A DNA stretch of 61,008 nt from NCBI GenBank assembly GCA_028868735.1, contig JAGWTW010000008.1, positions 1 through 61,008 on the forward strand, read 5' to 3'. A program made the position numbers and the translations under genes. This DNA is from Hyphomicrobiales bacterium (GTDB lineage Bacteria; Pseudomonadota; Alphaproteobacteria; Rhizobiales; Beijerinckiaceae). How positions within the stretch are numbered: position 1 is the stretch's first letter; every line of letters begins with the position of its first letter. Under the pieces are notes generated by a model. The model saw only the letters and a program-made list of their open reading frames with translations. It ran no database searches and was not told the origin of the DNA. Of this stretch, positions 41,844-52,251 are shown one piece after another.

Positions 41844-41866
41844 GCCTTAACGACGACGGTTAAGGC
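41844..41866. promoter_or_regulatory. Inverted repeat upstream of the GNAT gene
   Basis: GCCTTAAC and GTTAAGGC are separated by 7 bases, a perfect 8-bp stem. It contains TTAA repeats with 9-base spacing, not the 7 of a CtrA box. It lies in the 5' region of the GNAT gene (122 bases before 41722). Confidence 0.35.
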
Positions 41867-42044
41867 TTTCCTTTGCGTCATCCTCGATCAACGCGGTGAA
41901 CCATCCGTTGCCGGAACGCACGCGCGGGCGTTAACAGGCGTTCGCAAGTCGAGGGGGCCCTCCCTCCGCCACGCTTCTGGCGGATTTTCCCCGCATAGGG
42001 TCTATGCTATCCGTGCGCCGCACTTTCTGGGGATGCCCTTCTAC

Positions 42045-43091
42045 ATGCGTTTTCCGTCGACGCTAGCGCTCGCTTTCAGCGCCGGTTTGATGATGCCCGC
42101 CGCCGCTCCGGCAGCCGATCGGGGAGAGGTCCGGATCGCGCAGATCTTCAGCCGTCCGCAGCCCCCCGCCGACGTCGACGACCCCGGCCCGCAGCGCGGC
42201 CCGGATGCGGGCGCGCTCGTCATCCGTATCGAACGGCTCGAAAGCCAGATCCGTTCGATGACCGGCCAGATCGAGCAGTTGCAGTTTCAGGTTCGCCGCC
42301 TCGAGGAACAGGGCCGCGGCGCCGCGGGCGGCCAGCCGGGACCCGCCGCGCAGGCCATGCCGCAGCAACAGACCGTACAGCCGACCGTCGCCCCGGCGCT
42401 GCCGCCCCCCGTCCCGGTCGGCGGCGGGCAGACGGCGACGCCGGTCATCGCCAATGAACCGCCGCGCGCACGGCGCGGCGACGCCTTCGATCCTGCGGCC
42501 GACCCCGGCGCGCCCGGCGCGCCGCGCCAGATCGGCACGACGACGCCGAGCGCGCCGTTGACGCGCGAACCGACCGGCCCGCTCAACGCCGCACGCACCG
42601 CCTTGCCCTCCCAATCCATGCAGCCGATGGACCTCGGGCAGCCGCGCCCGCCCGCGACCGCCGGCGTCGAGCGGACGCCCGAAGGAACGCAGATCGCCTC
42701 GACGCAGCCGCAAGGCCCTAAAGAGGAATACGAACTCGCCGCCGCGTTCTTGAAGCAGGGACAATATGAAGACGCCGAAAAGAGCTTTTCGGCGTTCATC
42801 GCCAAGAATCCGCGCAACCGCTACACCGCCGACGCGATTTTCGGCCTTGGCGAAAGCTATTACCAGCGCGGGCGCATCCGCGAGGCGGCCGAGCAATATC
42901 TCAAGATTTCAACGAACTACGCAACGTCGGCGAAAGGCGCGGAATCGCTGCTGCGGCTCGGGCAATCCCTGAACGCGCTGGGCGCCAAGGAACAGGCCTG
43001 CGCCTCGTTCGCGGAGGTCTCGCGCAAGCATCCGACAGCGGCGTCCGCCATTCGCGCCGCCGAGCGCGAGGCCAAGAAGGATTCGTGCTGA
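42045..43091 (+). CDS. cpoB: Tol-Pal system protein CpoB/YbgF
   Basis: A 348-residue periplasmic protein. Signal peptide (MRFPSTLALAFSAGLMMPAAA, cleavage near APAA|D), a coiled coil near residues 65-95 (IRIERLESQIRSMTGQIEQLQ), a Pro/Ala-rich linker, and a C-terminal TPR repeat region (LAAAFLKQGQYEDAEKSFSAF, then AIFGLGESYYQRGRIREAAEQY). It links Tol-Pal to septal peptidoglycan synthesis. ATG 42045 is chosen because the upstream ATG 42033 has GGGG with no spacing. Its stop overlaps the tilS start. Confidence 0.92.
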   Translation: MRFPSTLALAFSAGLMMPAAAPAADRGEVRIAQIFSRPQPPADVDDPGPQRGPDAGALVIRIERLESQIRSMTGQIEQLQFQVRRLEEQGRGAAGGQPGPAAQAMPQQQTVQPTVAPALPPPVPVGGGQTATPVIANEPPRARRGDAFDPAADPGAPGAPRQIGTTTPSAPLTREPTGPLNAARTALPSQSMQPMDLGQPRPPATAGVERTPEGTQIASTQPQGPKEEYELAAAFLKQGQYEDAEKSFSAFIAKNPRNRYTADAIFGLGESYYQRGRIREAAEQYLKISTNYATSAKGAESLLRLGQSLNALGAKEQACASFAEVSRKHPTAASAIRAAEREAKKDSC

Positions 43092-44089
43092 CCCGCGCGC
43101 CCGCACGCCCCGACGCGGCGCTGCTCGCGCCGCTCGCGGGCGCGCGCGGCCTGCTGCTCGCCGTCTCCGGCGGCCCCGATTCCCTTGCCTTGCTGGCGCT
43201 GGCGGACGAATGGCGCAAGCACAGCGGCGTCCCCGTGGCCGTCGCCACCGTCGATCACGGATTGCGGCCCGCGGCGCGCGGCGAAGCGGAAATGGTCGCC
43301 CGCGTCTGCGAAGCGCGCGGCCTGCCGCACGCCATTCTGACCTGGGACGCCCCGAAACCCTCGACCGGCCTGCCAGCCGCCGCCCGTATGGCGCGATACG
43401 AGCTGCTCGTCGACCACGCGCTCACGCTCGGCGCGGACACGATCGTGACGGCGCATCACGCGGACGACCAGGCCGAGACGGTCCTGATGCGGATCACGCG
43501 CGGCAGCGGGCCTGCGGGTCTCGCCGGCATGGCCGCGATCGGCCCGGCGCCCGGCCACGAAGACAGCTGCCTGCGTCTCGCGCGTCCCTTGCTCGCCACG
43601 CCCAAGGCCGACCTCGTCGCGCTTTGTCGCGCGGAAGGCCTCGCCTTCGCCGAAGACCCGACGAATGCGGACGAAACCTACCGGCGTCCGCAACTGCGAC
43701 GGCTCGGCTCGACGCTCGCCGCGGAAGGCCTCGGCCGTGACGCCTTGCTTCGCCTCGCCGCGCGCGCCGGACGCGCCGAGCGGGCGTTGGCCGATTTGAT
43801 CGCCGGCCGCCTCGCCGCTTTGCCGGCCCGACGCGCGCCGGATCGGTTCGAAGTCGAAACCCGCGCCGTCCTCGCCCTTCCGGAGGAAGCCCTGATTCGG
43901 TTGCTCGCCGCCGAGATCAGGCGCCTGACCGGCGCAAACCCGAGGCTTGAACGGCTCGAGTCTCTGGCGGCCCTGCTGCTGGGCGGCGACGGGACTGCCG
44001 CGACATTGGGCGGCGCCCTCGTTCGACTCGATGAGAAGCGCCTTGTTATCAAGGCCCAACCGCCGCGCCGACACGCGCCGGTCAGATAG
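43085..44089 (+). CDS. tilS: tRNA(Ile)-lysidine synthase TilS
   Basis: A 334-residue enzyme with the PP-loop SGGPDS at residues 28-33 and VDHGLRPAARGEAEMV, AHHADDQAETVLMRI in the N-terminal half, as in TilS. A C-terminal substrate-binding region follows. It converts C34 of tRNA-Ile to lysidine, needed to read AUA. The GTG start at 43085 overlaps the cpoB stop by 7 bases, so it is translationally coupled. The pair cpoB-tilS-ftsH is conserved in this order. Confidence 0.95.
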   Translation: MLTRAPARPDAALLAPLAGARGLLLAVSGGPDSLALLALADEWRKHSGVPVAVATVDHGLRPAARGEAEMVARVCEARGLPHAILTWDAPKPSTGLPAAARMARYELLVDHALTLGADTIVTAHHADDQAETVLMRITRGSGPAGLAGMAAIGPAPGHEDSCLRLARPLLATPKADLVALCRAEGLAFAEDPTNADETYRRPQLRRLGSTLAAEGLGRDALLRLAARAGRAERALADLIAGRLAALPARRAPDRFEVETRAVLALPEEALIRLLAAEIRRLTGANPRLERLESLAALLLGGDGTAATLGGALVRLDEKRLVIKAQPPRRHAPVR

Positions 44090-44200
44090 CGTCAATCACA
44101 ATCGGCGCCTTGCCTTGGCAAGGGGGGCGCCCGCGCCTACATTGCAGTGTTGAATGCTTCGCGGCGCGTATGTCGACGCCGCAGCCCAGACAGGTCCCTG

Positions 44201-46129
<1,929 letters not shown>

Positions 46130-46147
46130 TCGAAACTGGAATAATAG

Positions 46148-46175
46148 AAACCCCGCCGCGAGGCGGGGTTTTTAT
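46148..46175 (+). terminator. Rho-independent terminator after ftsH
   Basis: AAACCCCGCC-GCGA-GGCGGGGTTT, a 10-bp stem with a 4-base loop, followed by TTATTTA. It begins 19 bases after the stop codon. The A-run on the other side would also serve the convergent oxidoreductase gene. Confidence 0.92.
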
Positions 46176-46187
46176 TTACGCCGACGC

Positions 46188-47210
46188 CTACGCCGTCAGC
46201 ACGACCTTGCCGAAATTACTGCGGCTCTGGATATACTCGTGCGCCTGCCCGACATCGTCGAACGAAAACGTCTTTGCGACCTGAGGCTTCACGACCCCCT
46301 GCATCCACAGTGCGAGAATATCGTTCATCCAGGCCGCGACGCGCGGAACCTCGTTCCACATATGTCCGACGTTCACGCCGAACACGCCTTTGTTGTCGTT
46401 CATCAGCGATACCGGATTGAACTGCAACCACGGCATGTTCGCAGCGAGCTTCAACAATGCGAACGGATTCTTCGTGCGCCCTTCGGCCATCGACGACGCG
46501 CCGAACATGCCGAGCCTGCCCGTCGGCGACAATGCGCGGAACGACTTCTTGAACGACTCGCCGCCGACCGCGTCGATGGCGAGTTCTACCCCGCGCCCCT
46601 CGGTAATCTCGCGCACGCGTTTTTCGAAATCTTCCGTGCGATAGTCGATGAGCGCGTCGACGCCGATGGCGCGCAGCGCCGCGTGTTTGGCCGACGACGC
46701 CGTGCCGATCACGCGCGCGCCGATGTGTTTCGCAATCTGCGTCGCCGCAATGCCGACGCCGCCGCCCGCCGAATGCACGAGGATCGTCTCGCCTTTCTTC
46801 AAGGCGCCCATGACGACGAGCAATTGCCAGGCCGTGACATAATTGACGGGAATCGCCGCGCCTTCGATCGCCGACATCCCTGCGGGACGCGCGAACGCCT
46901 GGGCCGAAGGCGCGCAGACGACGTCGGCGTAGCCGCCGAATTGGGTCATTGCGAGCACGTCGCGTCCAACCCATACGTGGTCGACGCCTGCGCCGACGGC
47001 GTCGACTTTTCCTGCGACTTCGTAGCCCGGCACGACCGGGATCGGCGGCAGATCAGGATAAAGACCCATGCGGCCCATGATGTCGGCGAAATTCACGCCG
47101 CTGGCCTCGACGCGGATGCGGATTTCGCCGGCCGCAGGCGACGGATCGGCCGCCTGCTTCACCCGCAACACGTCCGGCGCGCCGAATTTCTCGATCCAGA
47201 TCTGCCGCAT
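46188..47210 (-). CDS. Quinone oxidoreductase/zinc-type alcohol dehydrogenase-like protein
   Basis: A 340-residue MDR enzyme. N-terminal GroES-like domain (IEKFGAPDVLRVKQ, ASGVNFADIMGRMGLYP) and a Rossmann domain with AGGGVGIAATQIAKHIGARVIGTA. Zinc ligands of classical ADH are absent, as in zeta-crystallin/QOR members. NADPH-dependent reduction of quinones or enones is likely. ATG 47210 has GGGAGCGGATC upstream. Convergent with ftsH. Confidence 0.9.
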   Translation of the reverse strand: MRQIWIEKFGAPDVLRVKQAADPSPAAGEIRIRVEASGVNFADIMGRMGLYPDLPPIPVVPGYEVAGKVDAVGAGVDHVWVGRDVLAMTQFGGYADVVCAPSAQAFARPAGMSAIEGAAIPVNYVTAWQLLVVMGALKKGETILVHSAGGGVGIAATQIAKHIGARVIGTASSAKHAALRAIGVDALIDYRTEDFEKRVREITEGRGVELAIDAVGGESFKKSFRALSPTGRLGMFGASSMAEGRTKNPFALLKLAANMPWLQFNPVSLMNDNKGVFGVNVGHMWNEVPRVAAWMNDILALWMQGVVKPQVAKTFSFDDVGQAHEYIQSRSNFGKVVLTA

Positions 47211-47235
47211 GATCCGCTCCCGCTCGTGCGGTCGC

Positions 47236-48030
47236 CTACCGATCGCCGCCGTCGATTTGCTTGCCGATGATGGCGATCGCGCGCTCGTAGACGCTCGCCG
47301 CATTCCACGCCTGAATCGCCGCGAAATTCGTTTCGCCGGGCTGGTAGCCGGCGCCCGCCTGCCAGCCGTGCGCCTTCAGGAAATTCGCCGTCGACATCAA
47401 GGCGCCGGTGGACGTCTCGAGATTGCCGACGCCGTATTCGAGAATCGTCTTCGGCAGGAACTGCGTCTGTCCGAGCTCCCCATGCATGGAGCCCCGCGTG
47501 GCTCCATTGATCTCGCCGCGATCGACCAGCTTCAAGGCGGCATAGAGCTGATCCGTGAAATATTCCGGACGGCGGCAATCGTAGGCGAGCGTGGCGACGG
47601 CCGACAGCATGTTCTGATTGCCGCGCTGCGAGCCGAACCCCGTCTCCATGCCCCAGATCGCGAGCAGCGGTCCCGGCGGCACGCCATAGCGGCTCTGGAT
47701 CTGCGAGAACAGGCCGGACATCGAGGATTTCAGCGCGCGTCCCCGCGCGACGATCGCGGCGCCGCCGCGCTTGCGCATGAATTCGTCGAGCGAGAGTTTG
47801 AAACTATGCATGCCGCGATCGGCGCCAATGGTGGCGTGCGCGTAGGTCGTGCCCATCAGCGCGGAAATGCCGGCCGGACCGACGCGGCCCCTGGCTTCCT
47901 CGGAAAACTGCCGCTTCCAGGCTTCGAAGCCGCCCGACCCGTTGCCGCATTGGGCGGCGAGCGCGGGCGACGTTGCGCTTGCGATCGCGGCGATGAACGC
48001 GCCGATTGCGATGGTACGGACCTTGATCAT
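47236..48030 (-). CDS. Lytic murein transglycosylase, MltB-like
   Basis: A 264-residue periplasmic protein with a signal peptide (cleavage near ALA|A). It matches the MltB/SLT_2 family: FMRKRGGAAIVARGRA, LAIWGMETGFG with the catalytic E129, and GELGQTQFLPKTILEYG. It cleaves the peptidoglycan glycan strand, forming 1,6-anhydro-MurNAc. AAAGGAGTACTC precedes ATG 48030. It sits 25 bases upstream of the oxidoreductase on the same strand. Shorter than E. coli MltB (361). Confidence 0.9.
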   Translation of the reverse strand: MIKVRTIAIGAFIAAIASATSPALAAQCGNGSGGFEAWKRQFSEEARGRVGPAGISALMGTTYAHATIGADRGMHSFKLSLDEFMRKRGGAAIVARGRALKSSMSGLFSQIQSRYGVPPGPLLAIWGMETGFGSQRGNQNMLSAVATLAYDCRRPEYFTDQLYAALKLVDRGEINGATRGSMHGELGQTQFLPKTILEYGVGNLETSTGALMSTANFLKAHGWQAGAGYQPGETNFAAIQAWNAASVYERAIAIIGKQIDGGDR

Positions 48031-48098
48031 GAGTACTCCTTTCGGGAATCAGAAATAGCGAAGAACGAGGGTCGAGCCGTCCGTTCTGGCATAAGTGG

Positions 48099-48455
48099 TC
48101 AGCCAATCAATTCCTTGACGGTCTCCGACGGACGACAGAGCGCGGCTCTGTCGCCGACCTCGACGATCGGTCGTTCGATGAGGATCGGGTGCTCGGCGAT
48201 GGCGGCGAAAATCCGGTCGTCCGTGACATTGGGATCGTCGAGACCGAGCTCGTCGTAGGGCGTTCCGCGACGCCGCAGCGCTTCGCGGACCCCCAATCCC
48301 ATTTTCTTCAGGAGTCTTTCCAGCGTCGGTCGGTCAGGCGGGGTCTTCAGATATTCGACGACGGTCACTTCGGCGCCCGCCTCGCGCAGCGCCGCCAGCA
48401 CGTTGCGGGACGTCCCGCAGGCCGGATTGTGATAGATGGTCGCGCGCAGGGTCAT
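48099..48455 (-). CDS. arsC: Arsenate reductase ArsC (glutaredoxin-linked type)
   Basis: A 118-residue protein matching the plasmid R773-type ArsC: IYHNPACGTSRN with the catalytic C13, EALRRRG, and HPILIERPIV plus LCRPSE for the basic pocket. It reduces arsenate using glutaredoxin. No arsR, arsB or acr3 is adjacent. ATG 48455 has CGAGGCTTGC upstream. A perfect 16-bp palindrome lies between it and glmM. Confidence 0.9.
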   Translation of the reverse strand: MTLRATIYHNPACGTSRNVLAALREAGAEVTVVEYLKTPPDRPTLERLLKKMGLGVREALRRRGTPYDELGLDDPNVTDDRIFAAIAEHPILIERPIVEVGDRAALCRPSETVKELIG

Positions 48456-48466
48456 GCAAGCCTCGG

Positions 48467-48482
48467 GTTCCGTTAACGGAAC
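48467..48482. promoter_or_regulatory. Perfect palindrome upstream of arsC
   Basis: GTTCCGTTAACGGAAC reads the same on both strands. It begins 12 bases upstream of the arsC start and 78 bases before glmM. The binding protein is unknown; it is not the alphaproteobacterial LexA pattern (GTTC-N7-GTTC). Confidence 0.45.
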
Positions 48483-48559
48483 TTTAGGCATGGGCGCGCA
48501 GCGACGCCAGAGATGGTGTAAGAAAAGGCCATCGCTGGTATGTATTTCCGGGGAAACAG

Positions 48560-49900
48560 ATGAGCCGCAAATATTTCGGGACCGACGGGATCCGCGGGCT
48601 CGCCAACCGGGTGATCACGCCGGAGCTCGCCCTCAAGGTCGGGCAAGCGGTCGGGCTTATCTTCAATCGCGGCGACCATCGCCACCGCGTCGTGATCGGC
48701 AAGGACACCCGCCTTTCCGGCTACATGATCGAATATGCGCTCGTCTCCGGCTTCGCCTCCGTCGGCATGGACCCGCTTGTGCTGGGCCCGATTCCCACGC
48801 CCGCCGTCGCCATGCTGACGCCGTCGATGCGGGCCGACATCGGCGTGATGATTTCGGCGTCCCACAATCCCTACGAAGACAATGGCATCAAGTTGTTCGG
48901 GCCCGACGGCTACAAGCTCTCGGACGAGACCGAAGCCGAGATCGAAGCCTTGCTCGATCAGGATCTTGGACCGCGTCTCGCAAAATCCGCCGCGCTCGGC
49001 CGCGCCAAGCGCGTTGACGACGTCCAGGCCCGCTATATCGAATACGCCAAGCGCACCTTGCCCCGCCACGTTTCGCTCGAAGGCCTGCGCATCGTCATCG
49101 ATTGCGCGAACGGCGCCGCGTACAAAGTCGCTCCGCAAGCGCTCTGGGAGCTCGGCGCCGAGGTTTTCACCATAGGCTGCGAGCCGGACGGCGTGAACAT
49201 AAACCGCGACGTCGGATCGACGGCGCCCGCCGCGCTGTGCGCGAAAGTCCGCGAAATGCGGGCCGATATCGGCATCGCGCTCGACGGCGACGCAGACCGC
49301 GTTCTGATCGTCGACGAACGCGGCCATCTCGTCGACGGCGACCAGTTGATGGCGCTGGTGGCGACGAACTGGAAGGACGAGGGATTGCTCGCCCGGCCCG
49401 GCATCGTCGCGACGGTCATGTCCAATCTCGGCCTCGAACGCTATCTCGGGGGCATCGGGCTGTCGCTGGAGCGCGCTGCGGTCGGCGATCGCTACGTGCT
49501 CGAACGCATGCGTGAAGGCGGCTTCAACGTCGGCGGCGAACAGTCCGGCCACATCATCCTGTCCGACTATTCGACGACGGGCGACGGCCTGGTCGCGGCC
49601 ATGCAGGTTCTGGCGGTCGTCAAGAAGCTCGGAAAGCCGGTGAGCGAAGTCTGCCGTCTTTTCGAGCCGCTGCCGCAAATCCTCAAGAATGTCAGAGTCC
49701 GCAAGGCCGTGCTCGAGAACGAGCCCGTCGCCAGATCGATCGACAAGGCCCGCGAACGCCTCGGGTCGGGCGGACGTCTGCTGATCAGGCCCTCCGGCAC
49801 CGAACCTGTCATCCGCGTCATGGGCGAGGGCGACGATCGGGCGCTGGTCGAAGCCGTCGTCGACGACGTTTGCGGCGCGCTCGGCAGCGCGGCGGCCTGA
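48560..49900 (+). CDS. glmM: Phosphoglucosamine mutase GlmM
   Basis: A 446-residue enzyme of the alpha-D-phosphohexomutase family: FGTDGIRG near the N-terminus, active-site Ser S101 in [14 protein letters not shown], metal loop DGDADR, and a C-terminal phosphate-binding [17 protein letters not shown]. It interconverts glucosamine-6-P and glucosamine-1-P, first dedicated step to UDP-GlcNAc. Start 48560 has GGGGAAACAG upstream. In many alphaproteobacteria glmM follows ftsH directly; here three minus-strand genes sit between. Confidence 0.97.
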   Translation: MSRKYFGTDGIRGLANRVITPELALKVGQAVGLIFNRGDHRHRVVIGKDTRLSGYMIEYALVSGFASVGMDPLVLGPIPTPAVAMLTPSMRADIGVMISASHNPYEDNGIKLFGPDGYKLSDETEAEIEALLDQDLGPRLAKSAALGRAKRVDDVQARYIEYAKRTLPRHVSLEGLRIVIDCANGAAYKVAPQALWELGAEVFTIGCEPDGVNINRDVGSTAPAALCAKVREMRADIGIALDGDADRVLIVDERGHLVDGDQLMALVATNWKDEGLLARPGIVATVMSNLGLERYLGGIGLSLERAAVGDRYVLERMREGGFNVGGEQSGHIILSDYSTTGDGLVAAMQVLAVVKKLGKPVSEVCRLFEPLPQILKNVRVRKAVLENEPVARSIDKARERLGSGGRLLIRPSGTEPVIRVMGEGDDRALVEAVVDDVCGALGSAAA

Positions 49901-49905
49901 GCCGG

Positions 49906-49943
49906 GCCCCGCGTCGAAGGCGCCGGCGCGGGGCGACGGCGCC
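49906..49943 (+). terminator. GC-rich hairpins after glmM
   Basis: Two overlapping inverted repeats: GCCCCGC (49906-49912) with GCGGGGC (49928-49934), and GGCGCCG (49919-49925) with CGGCGCC (49937-49943), the latter followed by CGTTTCTCGTT. They are mutually exclusive. The remaining 50 to 200 bases before the porin hold no gene, only the CtrA-like box. Confidence 0.45.
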
Positions 49944-50067
49944 CGTTTCTCGTTCAAGCGAAAGCGGAACCGAAACGCGACGCGACGCGGGTCGGCGAGC
50001 CGCCGCAAGTCCATTGAAATCAGGGTACTGGACGCACCTTAAGATTCAAGCATCGGGGGCGTTAGGG

Positions 50068-50083
50068 TTAAGTCCAAATTAAC
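50068..50083 (+). promoter_or_regulatory. CtrA-like box upstream of porin 1
   Basis: TTAAGTCCAAATTAAC is TTAA-N7-TTAAC, the CtrA consensus. It is preceded by GTTAGGG; the 22-base block 50061-50082 matches 51149-51170 upstream of the second porin at 19 positions. It lies 71 bases before the start codon. Confidence 0.6.
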
Positions 50084-50154
50084 GAAGCTCTGCGATTTTC
50101 CCACTTGTCTGAATCGAACGCGGGCTTGGCCCCGTCAGCACAAAGGAAAATCGC

Positions 50155-51051
50155 ATGGGCAGCATTAGGGCCCTCACCTTGGCCGGCGCGGTCGCCATCG
50201 GCGCGATTGCTCCCGCCGCCGCGGCGGACCTGTTGCCGCCTCCCCCTGTCGTCGAGGCTCCCGTCATCGCGGCGGTCGATACGAGCGGCTGGTATCTGCG
50301 CGGCGACGTCGGCGTCGGCGTCAACCAGATGAGCGGTTGGCGCAATTCATTCTCGCCGAACGCCACGGGCTCGCTGCCCGCCGGCCCCGTCGCGCCCGGG
50401 TATTTCGGCATCGCCAATTCGGCCACCATCGACGCGGGCGTGGGCTACCAGATCAACAACTGGTTCCGGGCCGACGTGACCGGCGAATACCGGACGCAGG
50501 CAGCCTACCGCGGAACCGAGTGGTGGGCCTGTCCCACCTGCAACGGCGGCGCAGGCCTCAGCGGCGGCGACGCCTACAACGCCGGCGTCAGCAGCTTCCT
50601 GATGATGGCCAACGGCTATGTCGATCTCGGCACTTGGTATGGCGTCACGCCTTACGTCGGCGCCGGCGTCGGCTTCGTGCGCCACACGATGTCCGGCCTC
50701 ACGGACACTGCGATCGGCGCCGCCACCGGCGGTCTCGCGGCGGATACGAAGAAGACCAATCTCGCCTGGGCGCTGATGACCGGCCTCAGCTTCAACGTCA
50801 ACGACCGCCTGAAGATGGATCTGGGCTACCGCTACCTGAACATGGGTACGTTCACGTCCAATCCGATCGTCTGCGCGGACACCACGAGCTGCTTCTTCGA
50901 AACGCAGTCGTTCAAGCTCGCCTCGCACGATTTCCGCCTCGGCTTCCGCTACATGCTCGGCGACGTGTCGAGCGGCCCGGTGCTTGCCGCCAATGCGCCG
51001 ATCTTCGGCGGACCTGCTCCGGCGCCAGGCCCGCTCGTCCGCAAGTACTGA
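50155..51051 (+). CDS. Outer membrane beta-barrel protein (Omp25/31-type porin-like) 1
   Basis: A 298-residue outer-membrane protein. Signal peptide with cleavage at AAAA|DLLP; then DTSGWYLRGDVGVGV, the first barrel strand of the alphaproteobacterial Omp25/Omp31 family; alternating strands such as SATIDAGVGYQINNWFRADV and GVTPYVGAGVGFVRH; C-terminal LASHDFRLGFRYML. CAAAGGAAAATCGC precedes ATG 50155. It is likely an abundant surface protein. CtrA-like control is inferred from the upstream box. Confidence 0.93.
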   Translation: MGSIRALTLAGAVAIGAIAPAAAADLLPPPPVVEAPVIAAVDTSGWYLRGDVGVGVNQMSGWRNSFSPNATGSLPAGPVAPGYFGIANSATIDAGVGYQINNWFRADVTGEYRTQAAYRGTEWWACPTCNGGAGLSGGDAYNAGVSSFLMMANGYVDLGTWYGVTPYVGAGVGFVRHTMSGLTDTAIGAATGGLAADTKKTNLAWALMTGLSFNVNDRLKMDLGYRYLNMGTFTSNPIVCADTTSCFFETQSFKLASHDFRLGFRYMLGDVSSGPVLAANAPIFGGPAPAPGPLVRKY

Positions 51052-51070
51052 TCCGACCCGTCATCAATCG

Positions 51071-51098
51071 AAACGGCGCGGCTCTGCCGCGCCGTTTT
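51071..51098 (+). terminator. Rho-independent terminator after porin 1
   Basis: ACGGCGCGG-CTCTG-CCGCGCCGT, a perfect 9-bp stem with a 5-base loop, followed by TTTC. It starts about 20 bases after the stop codon. Confidence 0.88.
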
Positions 51099-51155
51099 CA
51101 TTTGTGACGAGGCCCGCCAAATAGCCTGACGGAAATCGTCACGACTTCGTTAGGG

Positions 51156-51170
51156 TTAAGCCCATTTTAA
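51156..51170 (+). promoter_or_regulatory. CtrA-like box upstream of porin 2
   Basis: TTAAGCCCATTTTAA is TTAA-N7-TTAA. It lies 61 bases upstream of the porin 2 start. The flanking GTTAGGG block is shared with porin 1. Confidence 0.55.
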
Positions 51171-51231
51171 GCATGTTCGCTCATCTTTGCTTCATCGGTG
51201 GCCGGTTCGCGGCCGAAGGTCGAGGTGGAAT

Positions 51232-52131
51232 ATGGGCGTGCTTTCTCGCATGAACGCGATAGTTGCGGCGGCGACGGTCGCAATCGCGTTTGCAGCGCCT
51301 TCAGCGGCGAGCGCCTGGGAATGGCCGAACCTGAGATTCTGGGACGATGGCGAGCCGGATGCGCTGGCGCCGCCCTCCGCAACCGCAGACGAAACGCCCG
51401 TCACGCTCGGCACCGGCTGGTATCTGCGAGGCGATCTCGGGATTGCCGGCGATACGCAGATTCCCGTGGGCAACGTCATTTTGCCGAAGACCTCGAGTTT
51501 TCCGAACAACTACGCCCTCGGGCTCGGCTTCGGTTACAAATACAACAATTGGCTGCGCTCGGACATTACCGTCGACTATCGCGCAGCGCGGGTGTTCAAC
51601 GGCAATACGACCGGCGGCACGATTCTTTGCCAGGACGGCGCAGTCGGTACGCCGGCCGGCGGAGCCGCCTTCACCGGCTCGGCGCCCGTTTACGGAAACT
51701 GTCTCGACTACGTCCAGGCGCGCATGAACAACGTGCATGCGTTGTTCAACGTTTATGCCGACCTCGGCACCTGGTACGGACTGACGCCCTACGTCGGCGC
51801 CGGCATCGGCTTCAACATGAATTACCAGCGCTTCCAGCGCAATTGGTACTACAACAACGGCAATCCCTATAGCCCGACCGTGTGGACCGACCCCTACACG
51901 AAGGGCACATACGAAAATTATTGGGACACCAAGTCGGCGAGCACCTCCTATTCGCTGGCCTGGGCGCTCATGGGCGGCGCGGCCTACAACATCACGAATC
52001 ATCTCGCGATCGACGTCGGCGTACGCTACGTGAACCTCGGCTCGGTCTACACCTCCGGCGTCTTCGGTTCGATCAAGCAGTCGAACTCCACCAAGGAAAT
52101 GCGCGTCGGCTTCCGCTACACGCCGGATTGA
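51232..52131 (+). CDS. Outer membrane beta-barrel protein (Omp25/31-type porin-like) 2
   Basis: A 299-residue protein with a signal peptide ending ASA|WEW. GTGWYLRGDLGIAGD is the family's first strand; further strands are NYALGLGFGYKYNNWLRSDI, YADLGTWYGLTPYVGAGIGF and SYSLAWALMGGAAYNITNHLAID; C-terminal TKEMRVGFRYTPD. It shares the layout with porin 1 but not close sequence, consistent with an old duplication. GAGGTGGAAT precedes ATG 51232; ATG 51250 is an alternative with shorter signal. Confidence 0.92.
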   Translation: MGVLSRMNAIVAAATVAIAFAAPSAASAWEWPNLRFWDDGEPDALAPPSATADETPVTLGTGWYLRGDLGIAGDTQIPVGNVILPKTSSFPNNYALGLGFGYKYNNWLRSDITVDYRAARVFNGNTTGGTILCQDGAVGTPAGGAAFTGSAPVYGNCLDYVQARMNNVHALFNVYADLGTWYGLTPYVGAGIGFNMNYQRFQRNWYYNNGNPYSPTVWTDPYTKGTYENYWDTKSASTSYSLAWALMGGAAYNITNHLAIDVGVRYVNLGSVYTSGVFGSIKQSNSTKEMRVGFRYTPD

Positions 52132-52199
52132 TTTGACGATGTCCAGGCAGGCGGCGCGCCGACTGCCTATTGCCTAAATCCTTCATTCGCTATATCGCC

Positions 52200-52251
52200 A
52201 TCCGCGGGACACCTCCCCCCAACGGGAGGCGCCCATCTGAAAGGATGGATT
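52200..52251 (+). promoter_or_regulatory. Structured serC leader (serC-motif-like)
   Basis: Two hairpins directly precede serC: CCTCCC (52212-52217) with GGGAGG (52224-52229), and CCATC (52233-52237) with GATGG (52244-52248). The ribosome site AAAGGA lies partly in the second. Known serC RNA motifs of alphaproteobacteria have the same layout of two hairpins next to the start codon. No riboswitch ligand is known for that motif. Matching is by layout, not by covariance model. Confidence 0.5.

Noticed and set aside
48467..48482. LexA (SOS) box upstream of arsC
   Set aside because: The alphaproteobacterial LexA site is a direct repeat GTTC-N7-GTTC; this is an inverted palindrome.
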